Positions 1-8,258 are shown, numbered from the stretch's first letter. The stretch is 64,000 nt of DNA from CAWJFP01 sp963842155 (GCA_963842155.1 CAWJFP010000034.1:115700-179699), one strand, 5' to 3'. The notes: a model not told the origin generated them from the letters alone. Made by a program: numbers and translations.

Positions 1-1
1 C

Positions 2-85
2 CAGTTCCTCACGATCCGGCAGTATCTGAGCCTCGTCTTCGTGGCCCTCGTGCTGCTTCTCCTGGTCTTGGCGCTATGGCTCTGA
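2..85 (+). CDS. C-terminal end of a HyfB-like (MrpD/NuoL-type) membrane subunit, partial
   Basis: Only the last 27 residues lie in the window. They form one hydrophobic segment rich in Leu and Val after a short QFLTIRQYLSL stretch and end at a TGA at 83-85. The next gene starts at 76, so the two overlap by 10 bases, typical of translationally coupled subunits. Its position directly before HyfC-, HyfE- and HyfF-like genes makes it the end of the HyfB/HycC-type proton-channel subunit. The identity is inferred mainly from gene order, because too little of the protein is visible to recognise it alone. Confidence 0.6.
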   Translation, partial: QFLTIRQYLSLVFVALVLLLLVLALWL

Positions 86-1032
86 TCCACGATCTCGCCG
101 TTCAAGGCATGCAGATGCTGCTGGTTCTGCTGCTCGCGCCGGCGCTTCTCGGCCTCGTGCGCAAGGTGAAGGCGCGCCTTCTGCGTCGTCGCGGCGCGCC
201 GATCCTGCAGCCTTATCGCGATCTGCTGCGGCTGCTGCGCAAGGAGGTGGTGCTGGCGGAGAATGCGAGCTGGCTGTTCCGCGTCACGCCCTATCTGATC
301 TTCGCCGCGACCTGGGTGGCCGCGGCGCTCGTGCCGACCTTCGCCACGGGGCTCCTCTTCAGCTGGTTGGGCGACCTCATCGCCATCATCGCCCTTCTTG
401 GCGCGGCGCGTTTCTTCCTGGCGCTCGCCGGAATGGACGTCGGCACCAGCTTCGGGGGCATCGGCTCCAGCCGCGAGGTGATGATCGCCTCACTCGCCGA
501 GCCGGCGATGATGATGATCGTGTTCACGCTCGCGCTGATCGCGGGCTCGACGCAGCTCTCGACGATGGCGGTGTTCATGGCGTCGCCCGCGGTCGGATTG
601 CGCGTATCGTTGGGACTGGCGCTCATCGCTCTCGTCATCGTCGCCATCGCGGAGAACGGACGCATCCCGGTCGACAATCCGGCCACCCATCTCGAGCTCA
701 CCATGGTGCATGAGGCGATGCTGCTAGAATATTCGGGGCGTCATCTGGCGCTGATCGAACTCGCCGCCGCGCTCAAGCTGCTGCTCTACCTCTCGTTGAT
801 CGGCTGCCTCTTCCTTCCCTGGGGGATGGCCCGCGCGGGCGAGGGCGCGGCACCCGAGCTTATCGGCATGCTCGTCTATCTTGCCAAGCTTGCCGCCGTC
901 GGCGTGGTCCTCGCGATTTTCGAAACCACGGTCGCCAAGATGCGTGTCTTCCGGGTGCCCGAGTTCCTTGGCGCCGCCTTGATGCTCGGGCTCCTGGCGA
1001 CGCTCCTGCGCTTCGTCTCCGGGGGCTTCTAG
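76..1032 (+). CDS. HyfC-like membrane subunit (NuoH/complex I subunit 1 family)
   Basis: A 318-residue protein with about eight membrane segments, the size of HyfC/HycD. It is the NuoH-type subunit that anchors the peripheral arm of group 4 hydrogenases and complex I to the membrane. The conserved cytoplasmic loop is clear at about residues 193-215, with ENGRIPVDNPATHLELT followed by MVHEAMLLEYSG. It overlaps the upstream HyfB-like gene by 10 bases and abuts the HyfE-like gene with no gap, so all belong to one operon. In this complex it would link the FeS/large-subunit module to the ion-translocating subunits. Family assignment is secure; the electron donor of the complex is unknown. Confidence 0.88.
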   Translation: MALIHDLAVQGMQMLLVLLLAPALLGLVRKVKARLLRRRGAPILQPYRDLLRLLRKEVVLAENASWLFRVTPYLIFAATWVAAALVPTFATGLLFSWLGDLIAIIALLGAARFFLALAGMDVGTSFGGIGSSREVMIASLAEPAMMMIVFTLALIAGSTQLSTMAVFMASPAVGLRVSLGLALIALVIVAIAENGRIPVDNPATHLELTMVHEAMLLEYSGRHLALIELAAALKLLLYLSLIGCLFLPWGMARAGEGAAPELIGMLVYLAKLAAVGVVLAIFETTVAKMRVFRVPEFLGAALMLGLLATLLRFVSGGF

Positions 1033-1695
1033 ATGAGCCGCCTCGCCTTCGACATCTCCCACCTGCTTGCCGGCGGCCTCGTCCTCATGAGCTTCGTGCT
1101 GCTCTATCAGGATCGCCTTTACGCGCTGCTCAACGCCTACGCCCTCCACGCTCTGACCTTGTCGCTCGCCGTCGCCTGGCAGGCCTTCGTGCAAGACGCT
1201 CCGCACCTCTATGTGACGGCGTTCCTCGCGCTCGGCTTCAAGGCCGTCGCCATTCCGATCGCTTTGCGCCGGATTGTGCAGCGGCTCGGCATCCATCGCG
1301 AGATCGAGCCGGTGGTCGGCGTCGGCCTGACCATGCTCGCCGGCATGGCGCTGGTGGCGCTGTCGATGGTGGTGATGCTGCGCGTGACCGGCGGGGAAAC
1401 GCCGATCGCGCGCGAGGATCTCGCCTTCGCGCTCGCCGTCCTGCTGCTCGGCCTCCTGATGATGGTGACGCGGCGCAACGCCGTGAGCCAGGTGGTGGGC
1501 TTCATGTCGCTTGAGAACGGGTTGGTGCTCGCCGCGACCGGTGCCAAGGGCATGCCGCTTGTCGTCGAGATCAGCGTGGCCTTCTCGATCCTTATCGCCT
1601 TCATCGTCATCGGCATCTTTCTCTTCCGCATCCGCGAGCGCTTCGACACGGTGGACGTTGGCGCGCTCGAGCAGTTCCGCGGAGACCGTCTATGA
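1033..1695 (+). CDS. HyfE-like membrane subunit (hydrogenase-4 component E)
   Basis: A 220-residue protein made almost entirely of hydrophobic helices, similar in size and character to HyfE, whose C-terminal part resembles NuoK/MnhC. A charged tail (IRERFDTVDVGALEQFRGDRL region) ends the protein. It follows the HyfC-like gene directly, and its stop TGA (1693-1695) overlaps the ATG (1692) of the HyfF-like gene, so the subunits should be made in step. HyfE is expected to sit in the membrane arm with HyfB and HyfF. The call combines hydropathy, size and the diagnostic gene order B-C-E-F-G-I. Confidence 0.85.
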   Translation: MSRLAFDISHLLAGGLVLMSFVLLYQDRLYALLNAYALHALTLSLAVAWQAFVQDAPHLYVTAFLALGFKAVAIPIALRRIVQRLGIHREIEPVVGVGLTMLAGMALVALSMVVMLRVTGGETPIAREDLAFALAVLLLGLLMMVTRRNAVSQVVGFMSLENGLVLAATGAKGMPLVVEISVAFSILIAFIVIGIFLFRIRERFDTVDVGALEQFRGDRL

Positions 1696-3143
1696 TGGCA
1701 AGCTCCTTCGGCTGGACGGACGGGGTGCTGCTGGTGCCGCTTGGCGCGGCGGCGCTTCTCGCATGCCTGCCGGGCTATCGGCTTGCCGCGGCCCTCAACG
1801 TCGCGGCGACTTTTCTGACGCTGCTCGGCGCATTGGCGCTGCTTTTCGGCGCGCATCCCGCGCCGAGCCGATATCTGCTCGTCGACGACCTCAACGTCGT
1901 GTTCATCGCGCTCAACAGTTTCGTCGGCTTCACCACCAGCGTCTTCAGCGCAAGCTACGTCGCCCACGAGCTGGAGATCGGCCGGCTGACGCCCGCCTAT
2001 CTGCGCTTCTATCACGCCATGTACCAGATCCTCATGTTCGCCATGACTCTGGCGCTGGTCGCGAACAACATCGGGCTGATGTGGGTCGCCATCGAGATCG
2101 CCACCCTGACCACCGTGATGATGGTAGGGATCTATCGCACCCATGAGGCGCTTGAAGCGGCCTGGAAATACTTCATCCTCGGCAGCATCGGCATCGCGCT
2201 CGCGCTCTTCGGCACGATTCTCGTCTACGTCGCGGCGGAGCCGGTGATCGGCGAGGGCCTCGATTCGATGGTATGGACGGAGCTCGTTCGCCGCGCGTCG
2301 TCCTTCGATCCGACGCTGTTGAACGTCGCCTTCGTCTTCCTGCTTCTCGGCTACGGCACCAAGGTCGGCCTCGCGCCGCTCCACGCCTGGCTGCCCGACG
2401 CCCATGCCGAAGGCCCGACGCCGATCTCGGCGGTGCTCTCGGGGCTGCTCCTCAACGTGGCGCTCTATGCGGTGCTGCGCTTCAAGATGCTGATGACCGC
2501 GAACGCGGCGGCGCTGGCGCCCGGCCCGCTCATGGTGAGCCTGGGGCTCGTCTCGCTCGTCTTCGCCGCCTTCATGCTCTATCGCCGCCGCGACATCAAG
2601 CGGCTGTTCGCCTATTCGTCGATCGAGCATATGGGGATCATCGTCTTCGCCTTCGGCATGGGCGGCCCGCTGGCGAACTTCGCCGGGCTTCTGCATATGA
2701 CCATGCACAGCCTCACCAAATCCGGCATTTTCTTCGTCACCGGCCATATCACCCAGGTCAAGGGCACGCAGCGCATCAGCGAGATCGGCGGCCTCACCGA
2801 AACGCATCCCTGGCTCGGCTGGAGCCTGGTTCTGGGCGTCGTCGCGATCGCCGGGCTGCCGCCGCTCGGCATCTTCATGAGCGAGTTTCTGGTGGTGAGC
2901 TCGACTTTCGCCCGCTCGCCGATTCTCGCCATTGTCCTCGTCTTCGGCCTGCTGATCGCCTTCGGGGCGCTGCTCTTGCGGTTGAACGGCCTCGCATTCG
3001 GCGAGCCGCGCGGCGCCACGACGCCGGTGAAGGCGTCCTACGCGCCGCTTTGCGCGCATCTTGCACTGGTCTTCGCCGCCGGCATCTATTTGCCGCCGCA
3101 GCTCGTGATCTGGTTCCAGCATGTCTCGAGGCTCCTGGGATGA
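1692..3143 (+). CDS. HyfF-like proton-translocating membrane subunit (MrpD/NuoN family)
   Basis: A 483-residue polytopic protein of the antiporter-like family. The proton-antiporter core is visible: GTKVGLAPLHAWLPDAHAEG around residues 221-240 with its conserved Lys and His, and HSLTKSGIFF around residue 338. With the HyfB-like protein the complex therefore has two antiporter-type channels. It overlaps the HyfE-like gene by 4 bases and ends just before the large-subunit gene. It would move protons or sodium ions across the cytoplasmic membrane, coupled to redox chemistry in the peripheral arm. Family call is strong; the ion is not determinable from sequence. Confidence 0.9.
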   Translation: MMASSFGWTDGVLLVPLGAAALLACLPGYRLAAALNVAATFLTLLGALALLFGAHPAPSRYLLVDDLNVVFIALNSFVGFTTSVFSASYVAHELEIGRLTPAYLRFYHAMYQILMFAMTLALVANNIGLMWVAIEIATLTTVMMVGIYRTHEALEAAWKYFILGSIGIALALFGTILVYVAAEPVIGEGLDSMVWTELVRRASSFDPTLLNVAFVFLLLGYGTKVGLAPLHAWLPDAHAEGPTPISAVLSGLLLNVALYAVLRFKMLMTANAAALAPGPLMVSLGLVSLVFAAFMLYRRRDIKRLFAYSSIEHMGIIVFAFGMGGPLANFAGLLHMTMHSLTKSGIFFVTGHITQVKGTQRISEIGGLTETHPWLGWSLVLGVVAIAGLPPLGIFMSEFLVVSSTFARSPILAIVLVFGLLIAFGALLLRLNGLAFGEPRGATTPVKASYAPLCAHLALVFAAGIYLPPQLVIWFQHVSRLLG

Positions 3144-3159
3144 CCATGGGAAACGGCGC

Positions 3160-4683
3160 ATGACGGTGCTCGACGGGCTGATCGCTAGCGGTAGGCGGAT
3201 CGACGCGCAGCGGCCCTGGCCGCGCGCCGTCGTCGATGCCGCTGGCTGGCGGCTTGCCGCCGATCGCCTGCAGGAGGGCCTATTGACCTTGGTCGCGCTT
3301 TGGGGCGATCGCGGCGCCGTGCATATGGCGCTATGCGACGAGGCGGCCGGCGCGTTCGGCGTGCTGAGCCTTCACTGCCCGGACGGGCGCTTTCCCTCGG
3401 TAGGCGCGCTGCATCCGCCGGCGATCCGCCTGGAGCGCGCGATCTGCGATCTCTTCGGATTCGAATGCGAAGGCGCGCCCGACGCGCGGCCCTGGCTCGA
3501 TCATGGCAAATGGGGGATGTCGGCGCCGCTTGGCGCCGCGCCGCGGCCGCTGCGCGACGAAGGCACCTCCTACAACTTCCTGCCGGCGGAAGGGGAGGGC
3601 CTGCACCGGATCCCGGTGGGTCCGGTCCATGCCGGCATCATCGAGCCGGGGCATTTCCGCTTCAGCGCCGGCGGCGAGACGGTCGTGCGGCTCGAGGAGC
3701 GTCTCGGCTACGTCCATAAGGGCGTCGAGAAGCTGATGGAAGGCGCCGAGCTCGAACGCGCCGCCAAGCTCGCCGGACGCATCTCGGGAGACAGCGCGGT
3801 CGCCTATGCGATCGCGTTTGCGCAAGCCGCGGAGGCGGCGCTCGGCGTCGAAGTCCCGGCGCGCGCCCGCTGGCTGCGCGCGCTGATGGCCGAGCTCGAG
3901 CGGCTGGCCAACCATTTCGGCGATATCGGCGCGATCTGCAACGACGCGGCCTTCGCTCTCATGCAGGCCCACTGCGCCGTGCTGCGCGAGCGCGTGCTGC
4001 GCGCGGCCGATGCGGCGTTCGGCCACCGGCTGATGCGCGATTGCGTGGTGCCGGGCGGCGTCGCGGTCGATCCGGCGGGGGTCGGGATCGCCTCCATCCG
4101 CGTCCTCCTAGGCGCGGCGCGGCGAAGCTTTCCCGCTTTGGTGCAGCTCTACGACAATACCGCCTCGCTGCTCGACCGCACCGTCGGGACCGGTATCCTG
4201 CGCCCGGCACTGGCGCGGCAGTTCGGAGCGGGCGGCTATGTCGGCCGCGCCTCTGGCCGCGCCTTCGACGCACGCCGCAGCCCGGGCTACCCGCCCTATG
4301 GAGAGTTGAAATTCGAGCTGCCGCTGCGCCAGGAGGGCGACGTCAACGCACGCGTCTGGGTTCGCATCCGCGAGGTCGAGCAGAGCCTGGATCTGGTGGA
4401 CCAGATTCTCGTCGGCCTGCCGGCAGGCCCGCTCCGCGCGGACTTGCCCAAAATGAGCGGGGCCGAGCCCCGCGAGGGCGTAGCCCTGGTCGAAGGCTTC
4501 CGCGGCGACGTCTTCGCCTGGCTCCGGCTCGATCGCGACGGCAAGGTCGAGCGCTGCCATCTCCGCGATCCATCCTGGTTCCAATGGCCGCTTCTCGAGG
4601 CGGCGATCGAAGGCAACATCGTCGCCGATTTCCCGCTGTGCAACAAATCCTTCAATTGCTCCTATTCGGGCCACGATCTCTGA
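3160..4683 (+). CDS. HyfG-like large subunit without NiFe ligands (NuoC-NuoD fusion type)
   Basis: A 507-residue protein with an N-terminal NuoC-like part (about 1-110, including AIRLERAICDLFGFE) and a NuoD/hydrogenase large-subunit part (GPVHAGIIEPGHFRFSAGG, then RLGYVHKGVEKLMEG). True group 4 hydrogenases bind nickel through two CxxC pairs. Here the first site reads KLAGRISGDSAVAYA with no Cys (about residue 200). The C-terminal site reads LCNKSFNCSYSGHDL, with two Cys in C-x5-C rather than C-x2-C. It therefore should not hold a NiFe centre and belongs with the energy-converting-hydrogenase-related (Ehr) proteins of unknown reaction. The ATG at 3160 was chosen; an in-frame ATG at 3121 would lengthen it inside the preceding gene. 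Confidence 0.85.
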   Translation: MTVLDGLIASGRRIDAQRPWPRAVVDAAGWRLAADRLQEGLLTLVALWGDRGAVHMALCDEAAGAFGVLSLHCPDGRFPSVGALHPPAIRLERAICDLFGFECEGAPDARPWLDHGKWGMSAPLGAAPRPLRDEGTSYNFLPAEGEGLHRIPVGPVHAGIIEPGHFRFSAGGETVVRLEERLGYVHKGVEKLMEGAELERAAKLAGRISGDSAVAYAIAFAQAAEAALGVEVPARARWLRALMAELERLANHFGDIGAICNDAAFALMQAHCAVLRERVLRAADAAFGHRLMRDCVVPGGVAVDPAGVGIASIRVLLGAARRSFPALVQLYDNTASLLDRTVGTGILRPALARQFGAGGYVGRASGRAFDARRSPGYPPYGELKFELPLRQEGDVNARVWVRIREVEQSLDLVDQILVGLPAGPLRADLPKMSGAEPREGVALVEGFRGDVFAWLRLDRDGKVERCHLRDPSWFQWPLLEAAIEGNIVADFPLCNKSFNCSYSGHDL

Positions 4684-4695
4684 GGGCATGCGGCC

Positions 4696-5202
4696 ATGCG
4701 CAAGCATCTGTTCGAAGGAATGATCCGGTTGCCGCTTACCGAGCCGGCGCCCCAGCCCGACGATGCCGCGCTCGCGGAGCTGGCGGCGGCGCTCGATCGC
4801 GCGGCGCGGCGGCGGCTCGGCCGCAGCCTGGCCATTCGCGAGGTCGATGCCGGCTCCTGCAATGGCTGCGAACTGGAGATCCACGCGCTCGACAACGCGT
4901 TCTACGATCTGGAGCGTTTCGGCCTTCGTTTCGTGGCGTCGCCCCGTCACGCCGATGTGTTGATTGTGACCGGGCCTGTGACGAAGAACATGCGCGAGGC
5001 GTTGGAGCGGACCTACCGCGCGACGCCCAATCCCAAATGGGTCGTGGCCTTGGGCGATTGCGCGGCCGACGGCGGAATGTTCGCCGGAAGCTATGCCTGC
5101 GTGGGCGGCGTGGCCTCGGTCGTCCCGGTCGATCTCCATATCCGCGGCTGCCCGCCGAAGCCCGAGCAAATCCTCAAGGGCTTGCTCGCCTTGCTCGCTT
5201 GA
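4696..5202 (+). CDS. HyfI-like iron-sulfur subunit (NuoB/small hydrogenase subunit family)
   Basis: A 168-residue protein of the NuoB / hydrogenase small-subunit family. All elements of the proximal 4Fe-4S site are present: GSCNGCELEI (about residues 52-61), the downstream GDCAADGGMF, and RGCPPKPEQIL near the C-terminus. DVLIVTGPVTKNM is the usual strand before the cluster-binding loop. It lies 12 bases after the large subunit and ends the operon. An intact cluster next to a large subunit lacking its metal site implies that electrons still pass through this protein but not to a NiFe centre. A NuoB-like function at a quinone-type site is one possibility, not shown by the sequence. Confidence 0.88.
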   Translation: MRKHLFEGMIRLPLTEPAPQPDDAALAELAAALDRAARRRLGRSLAIREVDAGSCNGCELEIHALDNAFYDLERFGLRFVASPRHADVLIVTGPVTKNMREALERTYRATPNPKWVVALGDCAADGGMFAGSYACVGGVASVVPVDLHIRGCPPKPEQILKGLLALLA

Positions 5203-5249
5203 GCTTCCGGTCTATCAAATGCAACCGGATTATGCTCTAGGCTCACCCC

Positions 5250-5738
5250 ATGCCCAAAGTCAGCGCCGGCCTGCTGCTTTATCGCCGACGAGAGGGCACC
5301 CTCGAGCTGTTGCTCGTCCATCCCGGCGGCCCTTTCTGGGCCAAGAAGGACCTCGGCGCCTGGTCGATTCCGAAGGGCGAGGCTGCGCCGGGCGAGGATT
5401 TGCTGGCGCGCGCCAAGCAGGAATTCCAGGAGGAAACGGGGTTCGCCGCCGAAGGCGCGTTCGAGCCGCTTTTGCCGGTCAGCCAAGCCGGCGGCAAGCT
5501 GGTTCATGCTTGGGCGGTCGAGGGCGATTGCGATGCCGATGCGATCGCGAGCAACAGCTTTACCATCGAATGGCCGCCACGCTCCGGCCGCAGCCGCGAA
5601 TTTCCCGAAGTCGACAAGGCGGCCTGGTTCGATGTCCCCGCCGCGCGGCGCAAGATCAACAAGGGCCAGCTGGCGCTGCTGGATCAGCTGGAGGAACTGC
5701 TGCGGAGCCGCGACGGCGCGCCGCGCAGCGCACCATAA
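5250..5738 (+). CDS. Nudix (MutT-like) hydrolase, COG4119-type
   Basis: A 162-residue single-domain Nudix protein. The N-terminus GLLLYRRREG, HPGGPFWAKKDLGAWSIPKGE and the Nudix box G-x5-E-x7-QEFQEETGF (about residues 50-72) match the predicted NTP pyrophosphohydrolases of COG4119. The box normally reads REUxEE; here the Arg is replaced by Gln (QEFQEE) while the metal-binding glutamates are kept. The family cleaves nucleoside diphosphates linked to another group; the substrate cannot be read from the sequence. It is convergent with msrA (7-base gap) and separated from the hydrogenase-like operon by 47 bases, so it is probably not part of it. Confidence 0.88.
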   Translation: MPKVSAGLLLYRRREGTLELLLVHPGGPFWAKKDLGAWSIPKGEAAPGEDLLARAKQEFQEETGFAAEGAFEPLLPVSQAGGKLVHAWAVEGDCDADAIASNSFTIEWPPRSGRSREFPEVDKAAWFDVPAARRKINKGQLALLDQLEELLRSRDGAPRSAP

Positions 5739-5744
5739 GCATTG

Positions 5745-6368
5745 TCAGGGCGCGCTCCATAGCTCGCGGAGCCGCTTGTCGCGCCCACAGCCATAGCGAT
5801 AAAGCTGGTATTTGACTGGATTCTTCAGATGGTATTTCTGGTGATAATCCTCGGCGGGCCAGAAGGTCGAGGCAGGAACGATCTCGGTCACGATCGGCTG
5901 GCCGAAGCGGCCGGATTTCTCGATAGCTGCCTTCGAGGCCTCGGCCAGTTGCTTCTGCTCCTCGCCCGTATAGAAGATCGCCGAGCGGTATTGCGTGCCG
6001 TGATCGCAGAATTGCGCGTCCGCCGTCAGCGGATCGACATTACGCCAGAAGAGATCGAGCAGCTTCGCGTAGCTTACTTTCGTCGGGTCGAAGGTGACCT
6101 TGACGGATTCGGCATGGCCCGTGCCGCCGGCCGAGACTTCTTCATAGGTCGGGTTCGCCTTGTCGCCGCCGGTATAGCCCGAGATCACTGAGACGACGCC
6201 CGGCACATCGTCGAATACCGCCTCCTCGCACCAGAAGCAGCCGCCGGCGAAGATGGCGATTTCGAGCGGTGGTTGGCCCGCGCCCGCGGCGCCCGGTTCG
6301 GCGGCGTTTGCAGCACCCGCGCTCGCCCAGAGCAGTAGCGCCGTCAATATGCTCCCGCGCAACGTCAT
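5745..6368 (-). CDS. msrA: Peptide-methionine (S)-S-oxide reductase MsrA, exported
   Basis: Reduces methionine-S-sulfoxide in oxidised proteins. The catalytic motif GGCFWCEEAVF is present, as are GTGHAESVKVTFDP, DHGTQYRSAIF and, near the C-terminus, YHQKYHLK with a possible resolving Cys in YGCG. The 207-residue protein starts with a signal peptide (MTLRGSILTALLLWASAG, cleavage near ANA/AEP), so it should act in the periplasm. The ATG at 6368 is chosen because AGGAG lies seven bases before it; an upstream in-frame ATG at 6383 would spoil the signal peptide. It sits 11 bases downstream of the alpha/beta hydrolase gene and is probably co-transcribed with it. Confidence 0.93.
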   Translation of the reverse strand: MTLRGSILTALLLWASAGAANAAEPGAAGAGQPPLEIAIFAGGCFWCEEAVFDDVPGVVSVISGYTGGDKANPTYEEVSAGGTGHAESVKVTFDPTKVSYAKLLDLFWRNVDPLTADAQFCDHGTQYRSAIFYTGEEQKQLAEASKAAIEKSGRFGQPIVTEIVPASTFWPAEDYHQKYHLKNPVKYQLYRYGCGRDKRLRELWSAP

Positions 6369-6379
6369 GGCAACGCTCC

Positions 6380-7294
6380 TCATCCCACGCTCCGCGCGAC
6401 GCTCGCGGCGCCTTGCCCGAGAAACGCGGTCACCTTCTCGAGGAAGGCGTCGAGCCGGTCGTGATGGACCCAATGGCCCGCCTTCTCGAAAGTGACGATC
6501 TCGGCGTTGCGGAAATGGCGCGCCCTGCCGTCCTCGAGCGGGTTGGAGGCCCAACTCTCCTTGCCATAGACCAGCAAGGTCGGGCAGGCGATCGCCGCCC
6601 AGAGCTGCTCGACCTCCGCCTGCGCCAGGTCGTAAGGCGGCCAGACGCGGACGTAATTGTCGAACTTCCAGCTATAGGTGCCGTCCTCGTTCTGATTGAC
6701 ACCGTGCTGGGTCAGATGGCGCGCCTGCTCGGGCGAGAGATGGCCGTTCGCCTCCTGCATGCGCTTGAAGGCCTCCTCGATCGAGGCATAGCGTCGCGGC
6801 AGGCGTCCGGCGAGACTGCGCTTCGCCTCGATCCAGCCTTGCATGCGCTCGGCGATCGTCTTCCGCGCCTGCTGCCCGAGAACCTTGGGCGACGGCCCCA
6901 GCCCCTCGATCGCGACGAGGCGCCGGACGTTGCCGGGATAGACGGCGGCATAGCGCAAGGCGATGTTGCCGCCGAGCGAATGGGCGATGATGGTGACGGG
7001 CGCCAGCTGCTGCTGATGGATGAGCTGAGCCAGATCGTAGATATAGGCCGCCATGGTGTAGTTGCCGTCGGCCGACCATTGGCTGTCGCCGTGACCGCGC
7101 AAATCGGGCGCGATGATATGCCAGTCTCCCGCGAGCCGCTGAGCGACCCAATCCCAATTGCGGCAATGGTCCTGCCCGCCATGAAGCAGGATCATCGGCG
7201 GCGCGCCGGCATTGCCCCAATCGACATAACGCAGCCGCAGTCGCTGCGAGAAATAGCTGCGCGAGGTCGGGCCGGGGCCCGCATCCTGGATCAT
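6380..7294 (-). CDS. Alpha/beta-hydrolase fold protein
   Basis: A 304-residue alpha/beta hydrolase. The oxyanion-hole region PPMILLHGGQDHCRNWDWV, the nucleophile elbow AHSLGGN (G-x-S-x-G type, with the first Gly replaced by Ala) and the C-terminal histidine region GHWVHHD are visible, giving a complete Ser-His triad framework. No signal peptide is present, so it is cytoplasmic. The substrate is unknown; similar proteins are annotated as esterases or haloalkane-dehalogenase relatives. ATG 7294 has GAGGGGG about 12 bases upstream; an ATG at 7315 and a TTG at 7327 are in-frame alternatives. It lies just upstream of msrA on the same strand. Confidence 0.85.
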   Translation of the reverse strand: MIQDAGPGPTSRSYFSQRLRLRYVDWGNAGAPPMILLHGGQDHCRNWDWVAQRLAGDWHIIAPDLRGHGDSQWSADGNYTMAAYIYDLAQLIHQQQLAPVTIIAHSLGGNIALRYAAVYPGNVRRLVAIEGLGPSPKVLGQQARKTIAERMQGWIEAKRSLAGRLPRRYASIEEAFKRMQEANGHLSPEQARHLTQHGVNQNEDGTYSWKFDNYVRVWPPYDLAQAEVEQLWAAIACPTLLVYGKESWASNPLEDGRARHFRNAEIVTFEKAGHWVHHDRLDAFLEKVTAFLGQGAASVARSVG

Positions 7295-7761
7295 CGTCGC
7301 TCGATGCCCCCTCATGTCGGCAGACAAGTTCTAGCGGATTGTTGGACGAAAGGTGAGGGCGCTAAGGGCGGAGGGCGGACGACGGGTCGCGCGGGCGCTC
7401 CTGCATCGCGGGCCCGGAGGAGATGAAATCGCCGATCCAAGCGATGACCGCGGCGACGTCGGGAAGACATTCCCGTGCCATAGACGCGGGATGCAACGCA
7501 TTATTCCGCTACTTCGTGAGACAAAGGTCGTTTCCGCCGCCGGTGGCAGGCCGCAAAGCGGGAATAAAGGCGAGCTGCCGCCGTCAATTCCCAACAGAGG
7601 AGAATGAATTGAACCATGGGCCGCATCCCGGTCGCCGTCTAAACGGGAGCGTGGGCCCGGCCCGGAGGACGGCCGAGGGCATGTTTCGCTTAGCGCACGC
7701 ACGCGAGGCAGGCGAGACGTGGGGCGCGGCGCGAGATGCTCGCGGCACGAGCGAGGAGCCG
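7295..7761. other. Gap of about 470 bases with no convincing gene
   Basis: Lies between two divergent genes. The short open frames here have no recognisable domain or balanced composition. An AGAGGAG-like ribosome binding site near 7595 precedes only a seven-codon frame (ATG at about 7615). An in-frame ATG at 7681 could extend the anti-sigma-like gene upstream. No clear promoter, hairpin or RNA gene was recognised. Confidence 0.4.
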
Positions 7762-8130
7762 ATGTTTCTTCACCAGGCAGGGCCGACAGTCGAGGCGGGG
7801 CGCAGCGGCTTGGCGACCGACCTCGATGAAAGCGATCTGCACGGCTTTGCCGATGGGACGCTGGCGCCAAGGGAGCGGCAACGCGTCGCCGAATATCTTG
7901 CGCAACATCCCGAGGCGGCGGCGCGAGCCGAGGCCTATCGCCGCCAGAATATCGGGCTTTGTTTGCTTTACGGCGCGACGCCGCTGCCGCGTTTCCCCGA
8001 CCGCGCTCTCGACACCGCGCGACGCGCGGCCGCCATCCGTTCGGCGCGAGCCCATCGCCTGCTATGCGCGTTGGCCGCCTTGCTCGGCGCGATCCTCGCC
8101 GCCGGCGGGAGCCTCTGGCTCTACGAATAG
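7762..8130 (+). CDS. Short anti-sigma-factor-like membrane protein, possibly truncated
   Basis: About 122 residues from the ATG at 7762. The segment DESDLHGFADGTLAPRER followed by VAEYLAQHPEAAARAEAYR is the typical N-terminal helical region of alphaproteobacterial anti-sigma factors. It lacks the HxxxCxxC zinc motif. One membrane helix (LLCALAALLGAILAAGG) follows at the C-terminus and the protein stops six residues later, so the usual periplasmic domain is missing. No sigma factor gene is adjacent. A dispersed palindromic repeat begins 27 bases after the stop, so repeat insertion may have cut the gene. Start uncertain: ATG 7681 is in frame. Confidence 0.5.
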   Translation: MFLHQAGPTVEAGRSGLATDLDESDLHGFADGTLAPRERQRVAEYLAQHPEAAARAEAYRRQNIGLCLLYGATPLPRFPDRALDTARRAAAIRSARAHRLLCALAALLGAILAAGGSLWLYE

Positions 8131-8156
8131 CCGGACCCATATCTCGTCCAACCCCG

Positions 8157-8258
8157 ATCGTCATTGCGACCGCGAGCGAAGCGACGCGGGACGCAATCCA
8201 TTATCCGGCTTGTTCCCCCTGGATCGCTTCGTCGGCTTCGCCTCCTCGCAACGACGAT
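8157..8258. repeat. Dispersed palindromic repeat (alphaproteobacterial REP-like element), family A
   Basis: An imperfect inverted repeat with long arms: the left arm contains ATCGTCATTGCGA and GAGCGAAGCGACG, and the right arm contains GGATCGCTTCGTCGGCTTCG and CTCGCAACGACGAT. This is the familiar 'CGTCATTGCGAG...AAGCAATCCA' element scattered between genes in many Hyphomicrobiales. A decayed right arm occurs again at 51958-51995. Confidence 0.75.

Noticed and set aside
1209..3161. Long open frame on the minus strand opposite the HyfE- and HyfF-like genes
   Set aside because: Composition is full of Arg, Glu, Asp and His repeats, the mirror image of a hydrophobic membrane protein in GC-rich DNA. 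No domain is recognisable.
2..5202. Calling the first operon a functional hydrogenase-4
   Set aside because: The large subunit lacks the NiFe-binding cysteines, and no hydrogenase maturation genes are present.
7353..7607. Short + strand frame before the anti-sigma-like gene
   Set aside because: No ribosome binding site, no domain and unconvincing composition.
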